NCBI GenBank assembly: GCA_945903445.1
Contig: CAMDNZ010000013.1
Coordinates: 1-64,000, forward strand
From: Bordetella parapertussis
GTDB lineage: Bacteria; Pseudomonadota; Gammaproteobacteria; Burkholderiales; Burkholderiaceae_B
Reading direction: 5' to 3'
Length of the DNA: 64,000 nucleotides
Each line of letters begins with the position of its first letter. The first letter of the stretch is position 1. A program made the position numbers and the translations under genes. The notes under the pieces are model-generated. The model was not told where the DNA came from and ran no database searches. It worked only from the letters and a program-made list of their open reading frames with translations. Below, one piece after another: positions 34,059 to 42,800 of the stretch.

Positions 34059-36767
34059 TCAGGCCGCCAGCAATTGACGCAGCACGAAAGGCAGAATGCC
34101 GCCGTGTTGGTAGTAATCGACCTCGATCGGCGTGTCGATACGCAGCAGCAGCTTGACTTCCTGCGCGCTGCCGTCCTCACGGTGGATGGTCAGCAGCACG
34201 TCCTGCTGCGGACGAATGCCGTTTTCCAGTCCGCTGATGTCGAAGGTCTCGCGGCCCGTGATATTTAAGGTCGTGACACTGTCGTCACCCAGGAACTGCA
34301 AGGGCAAGACACCCATGCCCACCAGGTTGTTGCGGTGGATGCGCTCGAAACTGCGGGTAATGACAGCTTTTACGCCCAGCAACTGCGTCCCCTTGGCCGC
34401 CCAGTCGCGCGACGAGCCCGTGCCGTACTCTTCGCCGCCGAACACCACCGTTGGGATACCGTCGGCGACGTATTTCATTGCGGCGTCGTAAATCGACATT
34501 TGTTCGCCCGACGACTGGTGCAGCGTTTCGCCGCCTTCGAAACGGGTGCCGTCGGCGGCTGCAGGAATCATCAGGTTCTTGATACGCACGTTGGCGAAGG
34601 TGCCGCGCATCATGATTTCGTGATTGCCGCGCCGCGAACCGTAGCTATTGAAATCGGCCTTCTGAACGCCATGCGCTTTGAGCCAGCGCCCCGCGGGCGA
34701 GGACTCTTTGATCGAACCGGCGGGCGAGATGTGATCGGTGGTGACCGAATCGCCGAAAATGCCCAGTGCGCGAGCGCCTTTGACCACCGGCATCGCACCT
34801 GGCGTCATGTCGAAATGCTCGAAGAAGGGTGGCTCGGCGATGTAGGTCGAGTCGGGCCAGTCGTAGGTATCGCCCGAGACGCCTTTAATCTTCTCCCACA
34901 GCTTGCCCGGATTACTGCGAACCTGGCCGTAATTCTCGCGGAACACCTCCGGATTCAGCGCGTACTTCATCAGCGCGTCGATTTCGTCAGCGGTCGGCCA
35001 GATATTACCCAGCCAGATGTCCTCGCCCTTGGCGTTTTGACCCACTGGCTCGGTCATTAGGTCGCGGGTCATGGTGCCGGCCAGTGCATAGGCCACCACC
35101 AGCGGTGGCGAGGCCAGGAAGTTGGCTTTGATGTTCGGGTGGATGCGTGCTTCGAAGTTTCGGTTGCCCGACAGCACCGCCGCGCAGATCAGGTCGTTAT
35201 CGACGATGGCTTCGTTCAGATCGGCCGTCAGGTCGCCCGCGTTACCGATACACGTCGTGCAGCCATAGGCCGCTACGTCGAAACCCAGCTTTTCGAGATA
35301 GCCGAGCAAGCCCGTCTTGGTCAGGTATTCAGTAACCACCCGCGATCCGGGGGCCAGTGAGGTCTTGATGTGCTTGGGCACCGTCAGGCCCGCCTCGACC
35401 GCCTTCTTGGCCAATAAGCCAGCGGCCAGCAATACGCTGGGGTTGGAGGTGTTGGTACATGAGGTAATGGCGGCGATCAGGATGTCGCCATTCTTGACCT
35501 TCGTGCCGGCGCTGGTGGTATAGGTCTTGTCCAGTTTATCGGCCGCTTGGTTAAAGCCGTTCTCGCCGATGGGTTTGGAGAACAACTCGATGAAGTTGTT
35601 CTTGACGTTGCCGATCTCGATGCGGTCTTGCGGGCGCTTCGGTCCTGCCAGCGACGGCGTGACGCTGCTCAAATCGAGTTTGACCAGTTTCGAGTAATCG
35701 ATGTCGCAAGCATTGGGCACGCCATACATCTTTTGGGCTTTGAAATAGGCTTGGAATGCGGCGATTTCCTCTGCGGTACGGCCCGTGCCTTCGAAGTACG
35801 AAATGGTGCGGTCGTCCACCGGAAAAAAGCCCATGGTCGCGCCGTATTCGGGTGCCATGTTGCCGATCGTAGCGCGGTCGGTGACCGACAGGCTGGCGGT
35901 GCCCGCGCCGCAGAACTCGACGAATTTGCCCACTACTTTTTCGCGGCGCAGCAATTCGGTGATAGTGAGCACCAGGTCGGTGGCGGTCACGCCTTCGCGC
36001 AATTGCCCGGTCAATTCGACGCCGATCACATCGGGCGTCAGGAAATAGACCGGCTGACCCAGCATACCGGCCTCGGCTTCGATACCGCCCACGCCCCAAC
36101 CGACCACGCCGATGCCGTTGATCATGGTGGTATGGCTGTCGGTGCCGACCAGACTGTCTGGATAGTACACACCGGTGGTGGTATCGCGATGAACACCGCG
36201 CGCGAGGTATTCGAGGTTGACCTGATGGACGATGCCGAAGCCCGGTGGCACCACGCCGAAGGTATCGAACGCCTGCATGCCCCACTTCATGAACTGATAA
36301 CGCTCTTTATTACGCTGAAACTCCAGTTTCATGTTCAGATCCAGCGCGTCGTGCGTGCCGAAGTAATCGATCATGACCGAGTGATCGACCACCAGATCGA
36401 CCGGCACCAGTGGCTCGATGCGCTTGGGATTCTTGCCCATCTTGTCGGCAACCGAGCGCATCGCAGCGATGTCCGCCAGCAGCGGCACACCGGTGAAGTC
36501 CTGTAGCACCACGCGCGCGACCACGAACGGAATTTCGTCTTCGCGTTTGGCCGTCGGCTTCCAGTGGGCCAGTTGGCGAACGTGCGCCTCGGTCACTTTC
36601 TTGCCATCGCAATTGCGAAGCACCGATTCCAATACGATTCGTACCGACACCGGCAGCCTCGACACATCCATATCCAAGGCTTGCCCCAATGCGGGCAGCG
36701 AATAGTACTGACAGGACTGCTGGCCGATCTTGAAATTTTTCAGCGTCTTGAACGTGTTGTGCGGCAT
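34059..36767 (-). CDS. acnA: Aconitate hydratase A
   Basis: A 902-residue [4Fe-4S] aconitase of the AcnA/IRP type, which interconverts citrate and isocitrate; the length is typical. It begins M-P-H-N-T-F-K-T-L-K. Landmarks are D-F-T-G-V-P near residue 90, V-D-H-S-V-M, T-D-S-H-T-T-M-I-N-G-I-G-V, the cluster cysteine in A-I-T-S-C-T-N-T-S-N-P near residue 436, and the pair in G-C-T-T-C-I-G-N near residue 505. The swivel-domain end has G-E-E-Y-G-T-G-S-S-R-D-W-A-A-K-G. Not an AcnD, because the gene stands alone away from prp. A palindrome identical to those near acnB and mdh lies 135 bases upstream, suggesting control by the GntR protein of this window. Confidence 0.97.
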   Translation of the reverse strand: MPHNTFKTLKNFKIGQQSCQYYSLPALGQALDMDVSRLPVSVRIVLESVLRNCDGKKVTEAHVRQLAHWKPTAKREDEIPFVVARVVLQDFTGVPLLADIAAMRSVADKMGKNPKRIEPLVPVDLVVDHSVMIDYFGTHDALDLNMKLEFQRNKERYQFMKWGMQAFDTFGVVPPGFGIVHQVNLEYLARGVHRDTTTGVYYPDSLVGTDSHTTMINGIGVVGWGVGGIEAEAGMLGQPVYFLTPDVIGVELTGQLREGVTATDLVLTITELLRREKVVGKFVEFCGAGTASLSVTDRATIGNMAPEYGATMGFFPVDDRTISYFEGTGRTAEEIAAFQAYFKAQKMYGVPNACDIDYSKLVKLDLSSVTPSLAGPKRPQDRIEIGNVKNNFIELFSKPIGENGFNQAADKLDKTYTTSAGTKVKNGDILIAAITSCTNTSNPSVLLAAGLLAKKAVEAGLTVPKHIKTSLAPGSRVVTEYLTKTGLLGYLEKLGFDVAAYGCTTCIGNAGDLTADLNEAIVDNDLICAAVLSGNRNFEARIHPNIKANFLASPPLVVAYALAGTMTRDLMTEPVGQNAKGEDIWLGNIWPTADEIDALMKYALNPEVFRENYGQVRSNPGKLWEKIKGVSGDTYDWPDSTYIAEPPFFEHFDMTPGAMPVVKGARALGIFGDSVTTDHISPAGSIKESSPAGRWLKAHGVQKADFNSYGSRRGNHEIMMRGTFANVRIKNLMIPAAADGTRFEGGETLHQSSGEQMSIYDAAMKYVADGIPTVVFGGEEYGTGSSRDWAAKGTQLLGVKAVITRSFERIHRNNLVGMGVLPLQFLGDDSVTTLNITGRETFDISGLENGIRPQQDVLLTIHREDGSAQEVKLLLRIDTPIEVDYYQHGGILPFVLRQLLAA

Positions 36768-36896
36768 GTCTGGACTCCGTGGGTGCGTGAGGGACGGGCA
36801 GTTAACGCCTCATTTTGGAGCGTTCGGCAGAGTTTGTCATGCGTCGAGATTCCCGACATGACGGCGCCCATAACGCAACGGGGAGGCATTGCCATC

Positions 36897-36914
36897 TTAT
36901 ATCTTATATAAGAC
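36897..36914. promoter_or_regulatory. GntR-type operator candidate upstream of acnA
   Basis: The 12-bp palindrome TCTTATATAAGA lies at 36902-36913, flanked left by an extra half-site TCTTAT (from about 36896), all within a GC-rich intergenic region. The core ATCTTATATAAGAC is the same as at 50763-50776 and 57058-57071. It sits about 135 bases before the acnA start. Confidence 0.7.
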
Positions 36915-36965
36915 TTGGATGGGCAAGACACGTTCCGGCCCGTAAGTGCTGACTCGCTAGCAATT

Positions 36966-36991
36966 GGCGTGCTCAAGGGCACGCCGTTTTT
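36966..36991 (+). terminator. Plus-strand intrinsic terminator at the bioB 3' end
   Basis: GGCGTGC (36966-36972) pairs with GCACGCC (36979-36985), followed on the plus strand by GTTTTTG. The T-run is on the plus side only, so it would end a plus-strand transcript although no plus-strand gene precedes it; it overlaps the bioB stop. Confidence 0.55.
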
Positions 36992-37923
36992 GTTTCGCTC
37001 GTCATCAAGCCAACGCGGTGCATCAGCATCCGATCGGCATCGACTTGTGGATTCGCTGTGGTCAGCAATTGCTCGCCATAAAAAATCGAACTGGCACCCG
37101 CCATGAAACACAGTGCTTGTATGCCTTCCCCCATTTGTTCACGACCGGCCGATAGACGAATAGCAGCCCGGGGCATCGTAATTTTTGCTACTGCAATGGT
37201 ACGTACGAATTCAAAGGGATCGATGGGGGGGGCATCGGCGAGCGGCGTGCCCTTGACGCTGACCAGGTTGTTGATGGGCACCGATTCGGGATAGGGCGAA
37301 AGATTCGATAGTTGGGTGATGAGGCCCGCTCGATCTTGGCGTGATTCGCCCAGGCCGATTATGCCGCCGCAGCAGACGTGGATCCCCGCTTTGCGCACGC
37401 GGTCCAGCGTATCCAGTCGGTCTTGGTAGGTGCGAGTCGAAATGATTTGTCCGTAGAATGCGGGCGATGTATCCAGATTGTGGTTGTAATAATCGAGCCC
37501 CGATGCTTTGAGTGCCACGGCTTGCTCGTCGTCGAGCATGCCCAATGTTGCACAAGTCTCCAGGCCGAGCGCTTTCACGCCGTCGATCATTTGCAGTACA
37601 GGGGCCAGGTGTCGTTCTTTCGGGTTGCGCCAGGCCGCGCCCATGCAGAACCGTGTTGCTCCGTTCGCTTGTGCGGCCCGCGCGGCGACGAGGACCGCTT
37701 CCAGTGACATCAGCTTGTCCGCTTCTACCCCAGTGTCGTACTGCGCGGCTTGGGGACAGTAGGCGCAATCCTCGGAACAGCCTCCCGTCTTGATCGACAG
37801 CAGTGAAGAAAGCTGTATCCGGTTGGGTTCGAAATGTTCTCGATGGGCGTTTTGGGCCCGAAGAACCAAATCGATAAGTGGCAGCTCGAACAGCGCCATG
37901 ACGTCAGCAACTTTGAAAGCCAT
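36973..37923 (-). CDS. bioB: Biotin synthase
   Basis: A 316-residue radical SAM enzyme that inserts sulfur into dethiobiotin. The SAM-cluster motif is G-G-C-S-E-D-C-A-Y-C-P-Q near residue 48, and the later cysteines and arginine of the second [2Fe-2S] cluster site appear in R-F-C-M-G-A-A-W-R, T-C-A-T-L-G, H-V-C-C-G-G-I-I-G-L-G-E and A-A-I-R-L-S-A-G-R. Length is normal. It is 44 bases downstream of bioA on the same strand, so bioA-bioB form an operon. The coding end overlaps the plus-strand hairpin at 36966. Confidence 0.97.
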   Translation of the reverse strand: MAFKVADVMALFELPLIDLVLRAQNAHREHFEPNRIQLSSLLSIKTGGCSEDCAYCPQAAQYDTGVEADKLMSLEAVLVAARAAQANGATRFCMGAAWRNPKERHLAPVLQMIDGVKALGLETCATLGMLDDEQAVALKASGLDYYNHNLDTSPAFYGQIISTRTYQDRLDTLDRVRKAGIHVCCGGIIGLGESRQDRAGLITQLSNLSPYPESVPINNLVSVKGTPLADAPPIDPFEFVRTIAVAKITMPRAAIRLSAGREQMGEGIQALCFMAGASSIFYGEQLLTTANPQVDADRMLMHRVGLMTSETKTACP

Positions 37924-37967
37924 TGTTATTCCATCGCAAGCTCGACAAAACTTACCTTACTACACCG

Positions 37968-39242
37968 TTACGGTCTTTCTGCACAGACGACGGCTACCAC
38001 GGCATCGAGTAAATCGCGCAGTGCCCGATGGCCAATCGTGAATGCAGGAGTGAGGTAGACGACGTTGCCAAAGGGGCGTATCCATATTCCGGCGTCGATG
38101 AGGCGCTGCTGCAATGCCGATCGGTTTTTAATCGCATCCAGTTCTATCACTCCAATGGCGCCCATCACGCGGACATCCTTGACCCACGGGCAGGATAGAC
38201 ATTGAGCGAGCGCGGACTCCATGGTTTGAGACAGCGCTGCAACGTGCTGCAGAAGAGGTTCTCGCTCGAACAGATCCAGCGACGCGTTCGCCGCGGCGCA
38301 TGCCAGCGGATTGGCCATGAACGTGGGACCGTGCATCAGAGCGTGTCGCGGATCGTCCGACCAGAACGCCTCGAAAATGCGTTCGCTGGCAATCGTGGCA
38401 GCCAGAGGCAGCGTTCCACCAGTCAAGGCTTTCGACACGGTGATGATGTCCGGCTTTATGCCAGCGTGTTCGAACGCAAACATCGTTCCAGTGCGTCCGA
38501 ATCCAGTGAATATCTCATCGAAAACAAGCAGTAATCCGTGACGATCTGCCAAATCTCGCAGCGTTCGTAAGACCTCCGGTGAGTGAAATCGCATGCCGCC
38601 CGCGCCTTGAACCAGAGGTTCTACCACTATCGCGGCCATGCAATGCGCGTGGTGGTCGAGAAAGCGGGTCAGCACGGCTGTCGTCTGTGCATCGCAAGGC
38701 AAGTCGGCGATCTCGTGATGCGACAGAAAACCTTGGAACCTGCCGTGCATCCCGGTTTCAGGATCGCATAAGGCCATCGTGCCAATCGTATCGCCGTGGT
38801 AGCCATGTTTGAACGCCAGGATCTTCGTGCGTCTGCGATCGCCACGGTTGATCCAGTACTGAAATGCTATTTTCATGGCGACTTCGACCGAAACCGATCC
38901 GGATTCGGTAAAGAACACGCGATCCAAGCCCGGTCCTAGCAACGCACATAGCCGACGTGCGAGTCGTAGTGCCGGTTCGTGTGTCAGGCCACCGAACATG
39001 ATGTGCGGCAGCGTTTCCAACTGCTCGCGCACGCGCTGTGCAATATATGGATGGTTGTATCCGTGGCATGCTGTCCACCATGCGGCTACGCCATCTATCA
39101 GACGGCGGCCGTCTGTCAATTCGATGAAGCTGCCATCTGTCCGGGCCACCGGCAAGGGCAAAGAAACGGTCTTCATCTGTGCGTAGGGCAGCCAAATGTG
39201 TTGATGGCCGGGTTCATACCAGTCTGGTAGATCATCGAGCAT
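37968..39242 (-). CDS. bioA: Adenosylmethionine--8-amino-7-oxononanoate transaminase
   Basis: A 424-residue PLP aminotransferase that converts KAPA to DAPA using S-adenosylmethionine as amino donor. Typical blocks: H-I-W-L-P-Y-A-Q at residue 17, the substrate loop with G-V-A-A-W-W-T-A-C-H-G-Y-N-H-P, F-F-T-E-S-G-S-V-S-V-E-V-A-M-K, H-G-Y-H-G-D-T-I-G-T, the PLP strand F-D-E-I-F-T-G-F-G-R-T-G, and the Schiff-base lysine in V-S-K-A-L-T-G-G. ATG 39242 is chosen; a TTG two codons upstream is possible. Only about 85 bases separate it from bioF, so the two units face each other. Confidence 0.95.
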   Translation of the reverse strand: MLDDLPDWYEPGHQHIWLPYAQMKTVSLPLPVARTDGSFIELTDGRRLIDGVAAWWTACHGYNHPYIAQRVREQLETLPHIMFGGLTHEPALRLARRLCALLGPGLDRVFFTESGSVSVEVAMKIAFQYWINRGDRRRTKILAFKHGYHGDTIGTMALCDPETGMHGRFQGFLSHHEIADLPCDAQTTAVLTRFLDHHAHCMAAIVVEPLVQGAGGMRFHSPEVLRTLRDLADRHGLLLVFDEIFTGFGRTGTMFAFEHAGIKPDIITVSKALTGGTLPLAATIASERIFEAFWSDDPRHALMHGPTFMANPLACAAANASLDLFEREPLLQHVAALSQTMESALAQCLSCPWVKDVRVMGAIGVIELDAIKNRSALQQRLIDAGIWIRPFGNVVYLTPAFTIGHRALRDLLDAVVAVVCAERP

Positions 39243-39327
39243 GAGCAATGGCGTCCGTGCGAGTGAGTATTCGGATCAGCTTATCTCCGCTGAGGCTTCT
39301 GTTTGTTTCTCTCCCTCATTGGCCACG

Positions 39328-40539
39328 ATGTCAAAATTCGATGCGTTGTTTCTTCGCGTGCAAGCAGCAGACGAGGCGTTACATATCAGGCGTCGGCTTC
39401 GCTGCGTAACACCAGACACACCCGGTGCGATAAAGATAAACGGCCGCACGCTGCGCAACTTTTCCAGCAACGACTACCTCGGGCTCGCGCGTCACCCGAG
39501 CCTGGTGCAACGTGCTCATGAATGGGCCGTCACCCACGGGGTGGGAGCACAATCCTCTCGGCTGGTCTGTGGTCACTTCGAGATACACGAAAAAATAGAA
39601 TCGAAGATCGCTCGAGCCAAAGGAACCGAGGCGGCATTGTTGATGACGTCGGGTTGGCAAGCCAACGCCTCGGTACTGTCTGCTTTATTGAATGCCGCAT
39701 CGAAAACAGGGGAGCCGCGGGTGTACGCGGACCGTCTCAATCATGCGAGTTTGCATCATGCTTGCCAAGCCGCCGGCGTTCGGCAGATTCGGTTCAAGCA
39801 TAACGATCTTTCGGATCTCGAACGTCTTCTGGTGTCGCACTCGGAGCGTCCGGGCCCGTGCTTTATCGTCACCGAGAGCGTGTTCAGTATGGACGGCGAC
39901 CGTGTCGATGTCGTGAGGCTCGCCGACATCGCGGCTCGGCATCGTGCATTCGTCTATCTCGACGAAGCCCATGCGACAGGCGTCATTGGCCCGCATGGCA
40001 TGGGGTTGTCGGCACTCGCCAACGGCGGGGTCGATCTGGCGATGGGTACATTCAGTAAGGCACTGGGTGGATTCGGTGCCTACGTTGCCGGTTCGCGGGC
40101 AATGTGCGATTTCCTGGTGAATAAGTGTTCAGGGTTCGTGTTCAGTACATCCTTGCCGCCTGGCGTGCTCGGTGCAATAGACGCGGCGCTCGACATGACG
40201 ATCGATGGGGCAGCCGCGCGCACCGGTCTGGCGAGGCAATCGAATCGGCTGCGTAGCGCCTTGAGGATGTTGGGTTTCGATGTTGGCGCATCGTCGACGC
40301 AGATCGTCCCGGTGATGGTTGGCGACGCCGCGCGCGCACTGCAATGGAGCGCGGCCTTGGAGGCCGCCGGCTTCGTGGTCGTGGCCATTCGCCCACCGAC
40401 CGTGCCGGCCGGAACAAGTCGCTTGCGCATCGTTTTGAGCGCAGCGCACACCGATGAGGATGTGGACGCTTTGATGGCGGCGCTGGCCGACATCGCCAGC
40501 CGCGAAAGCGGTTGGCGCAAGGCGGAGGCAGTGCGATGA
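39328..40539 (+). CDS. bioF: 8-amino-7-oxononanoate synthase
   Basis: A 403-residue PLP enzyme that joins pimeloyl-ACP (or -CoA) with alanine. Visible are N-F-S-S-N-D-Y-L-G-L-A-R-H-P, G-A-Q-S-S-R-L-V-C-G, the PLP pocket T-E-S-V-F-S-M-D-G-D, V-Y-L-D-E-A-H-A-T-G-V-I-G-P, and the lysine in G-T-F-S-K-A-L-G-G-F-G. M-S-K-F-D-A-L-F at 39328 is the better family start; an upstream ATG at 39241 would overlap the bioA start. No strong ribosome site is seen before 39328. Its stop overlaps the ATG of the fusion gene (ATGA). Confidence 0.93.
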   Translation: MSKFDALFLRVQAADEALHIRRRLRCVTPDTPGAIKINGRTLRNFSSNDYLGLARHPSLVQRAHEWAVTHGVGAQSSRLVCGHFEIHEKIESKIARAKGTEAALLMTSGWQANASVLSALLNAASKTGEPRVYADRLNHASLHHACQAAGVRQIRFKHNDLSDLERLLVSHSERPGPCFIVTESVFSMDGDRVDVVRLADIAARHRAFVYLDEAHATGVIGPHGMGLSALANGGVDLAMGTFSKALGGFGAYVAGSRAMCDFLVNKCSGFVFSTSLPPGVLGAIDAALDMTIDGAAARTGLARQSNRLRSALRMLGFDVGASSTQIVPVMVGDAARALQWSAALEAAGFVVVAIRPPTVPAGTSRLRIVLSAAHTDEDVDALMAALADIASRESGWRKAEAVR

Positions 40540-42731
40540 AGTCGCCGACATTGGTTTTCGTACATGGCTGGGGTATGGACGCTGCGATGTGGGACGCATT
40601 GCGTGCTGCGCTTGACGAGTGGCCGCACGTGACGATAGAAGCGGGTTATTTTGGGCAGGACGCGAAAATCGAAGCGGATGCTGGGGCGAGCTGCGATTTG
40701 CCGTCCAGGCTTGCGGCGCTCACGCGTTCTCCCTTTGTTCTCGTGGGCCATTCTTACGGTTTCATGCAGGGCTTGACGCGCTGTCTCGATATGTCCTCAT
40801 GTCGGGGTCTGATCAGTATCAACGGATTTCCTCGTTTCGCCCAGGCGCACGGCTTCCCGGAGGGCATCGCGCGACTGCTTATCGATGGCATGATTTCTCG
40901 TCTGGCATCGAGGTCGAAGGGTGTCGTAGGCGAGTTTCGAAGGCGCTGTGGGCTAGGTGGTTTTTTTTCGGAACCCCATCGAGTGCCGCTTGAACGTGAT
41001 CTTCGATCGATGCGTGACGGAGACGAAAGCGAGCGACTGAAAAGAAGCGGCTTGCCGCTCATGGTCTTGGCAGGAACGCGCGATCCGATCGTGTCGGCAA
41101 GCATGACGCGCGCTGCCTTCGACATGGACTCATCGACCGGTAGTAAAGCGCAGGATCTGGATCCTGCCAGGGTCGTATCGATCGAGTGGTGCAAGAGCGG
41201 AGGTCATCTTCTGCCGCTCTCGGACGCTGCATGGTGCGCGGCGCGTATTCGGTCATTTTTGAACACCTCGCAAGTGTTCCCATCGCCGAAACGTGCCGTT
41301 TTTCTCCGCCATGCTCAGATAGCCGCTCGATTCGGAAGGGCGGCAAACGACTATGATCATCACGCCGATGTTCAACGCAAAGCGGCGGCGACACTAGGCG
41401 AAATGATCGGTGCGCTCCGTTTGCCAGAGCGTCCGCGCATTTTGGAGATCGGTTGCGGGACGGGATTTCTCACTCGCGCGCTAGCGAGCCGTCTGGGCAC
41501 CGCCAAGTGGACCATCACCGATATTGCAGAGCCCATGGTAAGGAAGACGCAAACGGGCGTGAGATTGCGTGGCAGTGTTCGGTTCACGACGATGAATGGC
41601 GAGTATCCGAGCCTGCCACCGGATGAGCGCTACGACCTGATCTGTTCTAGCCTGGCGGTGCAGTGGTTCGAAGATTTGGATGAGGGCTTGGCACGCCTGG
41701 CGGCCTATCTGGCGCCGGGTGGATATCTGGCCATTTCGACCTTGGCGAGCGATACGTTCGTCGAGTGGCGTCAAGCGCATGTGGCCTGCGGGCTGGAAGC
41801 GGCGACGCCGGCCTATCCGATGCCAGCGCATATCGGTGCGAACCTGCGGGTCATGCATGACACGATGCGAAGCGAGCATCTCGTGTGTCGCCACGACAAT
41901 GGTCTGGGGTTCTTGCGTCGACTCAGGCGCATCGGTGCCGTTACGCCTGCTGCGGGCGGCGCAGTCACAAGTACGGCAGCATTGCGGCGCGTCCTGGCCC
42001 GCTTCGATTCGGACGGGGCCGCCATCACCTACCACCTTGCCTATGGCCTGTGGCGCAGACCGGGTGCGCCACCGCGTGGCGTTTTCGTCACCGGTACGGA
42101 TACGGGCGTCGGAAAGACGCTTACGGCGGCAGTCTTGGCGCAAGCGTGGCAGGCTGACTATTGGAAGCCTTGTCAGACCGGACTCGGCATCGAGGCGGGC
42201 GATACGGAAACGGTTGCGAAACTCGCTCAGATGTCGGATAAGCGCCTGCATCGCCCCGCGTATGCCTTGCAAGCGCCGCTTTCGCCTTGGGATGCCGCCA
42301 GGCTCGAGGGCATCCAGATCGATATGGCACGCTTTACGCTGCCGCGTACCCAGGCGCCGCTGGTCGTGGAGGGCGCGGGCGGCGTGTTCGTTCCCATCAC
42401 GGATACGGCAATGATGATCGACCTGATCGGCGACTTGGGCCTTGCCGTCGTATTGGTCGCACGCAGCGGACTCGGGACGATCAATCACACCTTGCTCAGC
42501 CTCGCGGCCTTGCGCAGTCGGGGCATACCTATCGTCGGCGTGGTGATGAGTGGTGTGCTTTCTGCTGGTAATCGAGATGCGATCGAGCGTTTCGGCCAGG
42601 TGAAAGTGCTGGCTGAAATCCCCGTCATTGAAAATGTCGATGCGGCTGCGATCTGTCGTTTGGTTCAGCGGATGCCACGATGGGACATCGTAGAGGCGTG
42701 GGTGCATAACAAAAAAATGCCGCTCGATTGA
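40536..42731 (+). CDS. BioH-like esterase / BioC methyltransferase / BioD dethiobiotin synthetase triple fusion
   Basis: A 731-residue protein with three biotin enzymes in one chain. Residues 1-250 are an alpha/beta hydrolase like BioH, removing the methyl ester from pimeloyl-ACP methyl ester: oxyanion H-G-W-G-M-D (10-15), nucleophile G-H-S-Y-G (Ser73), Asp183 in T-R-D-P-I, His224 in G-G-H-L-L. Residues about 255-510 are BioC, which methylates malonyl-ACP: R-F-G-R-A-A-N-D-Y-D and the SAM motif L-E-I-G-C-G-T-G-F (303-311). Residues 515-731 are BioD, with P-loop G-T-D-T-G-V-G-K-T (520-528), K-P-C-Q-T-G and V-E-G-A-G-G-V. The junctions have hardly any linker. The ATG overlaps the bioF stop. Together with BioF, BioA and BioB the locus covers early methylation through the last step; only ACP and fatty-acid enzymes come from elsewhere. 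Confidence 0.92.
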   Translation: MKSPTLVFVHGWGMDAAMWDALRAALDEWPHVTIEAGYFGQDAKIEADAGASCDLPSRLAALTRSPFVLVGHSYGFMQGLTRCLDMSSCRGLISINGFPRFAQAHGFPEGIARLLIDGMISRLASRSKGVVGEFRRRCGLGGFFSEPHRVPLERDLRSMRDGDESERLKRSGLPLMVLAGTRDPIVSASMTRAAFDMDSSTGSKAQDLDPARVVSIEWCKSGGHLLPLSDAAWCAARIRSFLNTSQVFPSPKRAVFLRHAQIAARFGRAANDYDHHADVQRKAAATLGEMIGALRLPERPRILEIGCGTGFLTRALASRLGTAKWTITDIAEPMVRKTQTGVRLRGSVRFTTMNGEYPSLPPDERYDLICSSLAVQWFEDLDEGLARLAAYLAPGGYLAISTLASDTFVEWRQAHVACGLEAATPAYPMPAHIGANLRVMHDTMRSEHLVCRHDNGLGFLRRLRRIGAVTPAAGGAVTSTAALRRVLARFDSDGAAITYHLAYGLWRRPGAPPRGVFVTGTDTGVGKTLTAAVLAQAWQADYWKPCQTGLGIEAGDTETVAKLAQMSDKRLHRPAYALQAPLSPWDAARLEGIQIDMARFTLPRTQAPLVVEGAGGVFVPITDTAMMIDLIGDLGLAVVLVARSGLGTINHTLLSLAALRSRGIPIVGVVMSGVLSAGNRDAIERFGQVKVLAEIPVIENVDAAAICRLVQRMPRWDIVEAWVHNKKMPLD

Positions 42732-42738
42732 GCGGCAT
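42717..42738 (-). terminator. Terminator for the Bug receptor gene, inside the bioD 3' end
   Basis: ATGCCGCTC (42717-42725) pairs with GAGCGGCAT (42730-42738) around a four-base loop. Read on the minus strand it is followed by a run of T (A-run at 42711-42717). The hairpin overlaps the end of the fusion gene, whose own transcript meets a weaker T-run. Confidence 0.85.
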
Positions 42739-42800
42739 TCATGATTTGCCTGTGGAATCCAGTATTTAAATGCGCGGCCACTCGTTAAGTTCGCCGTCAC

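Noticed and set aside
35547..36506. Long plus-strand open frame opposite acnA, and similar ones opposite acnB and sdhA
   Set aside because: Open antisense frames are common in GC-rich genes with strong codon bias; no start signals or recognisable domains.
33961..36767. Naming the 34-37 kb aconitase AcnD (methylcitrate dehydratase)
   Set aside because: The prp cluster already has prpD, the gene has no prpF partner and the sequence reads as an ordinary AcnA.
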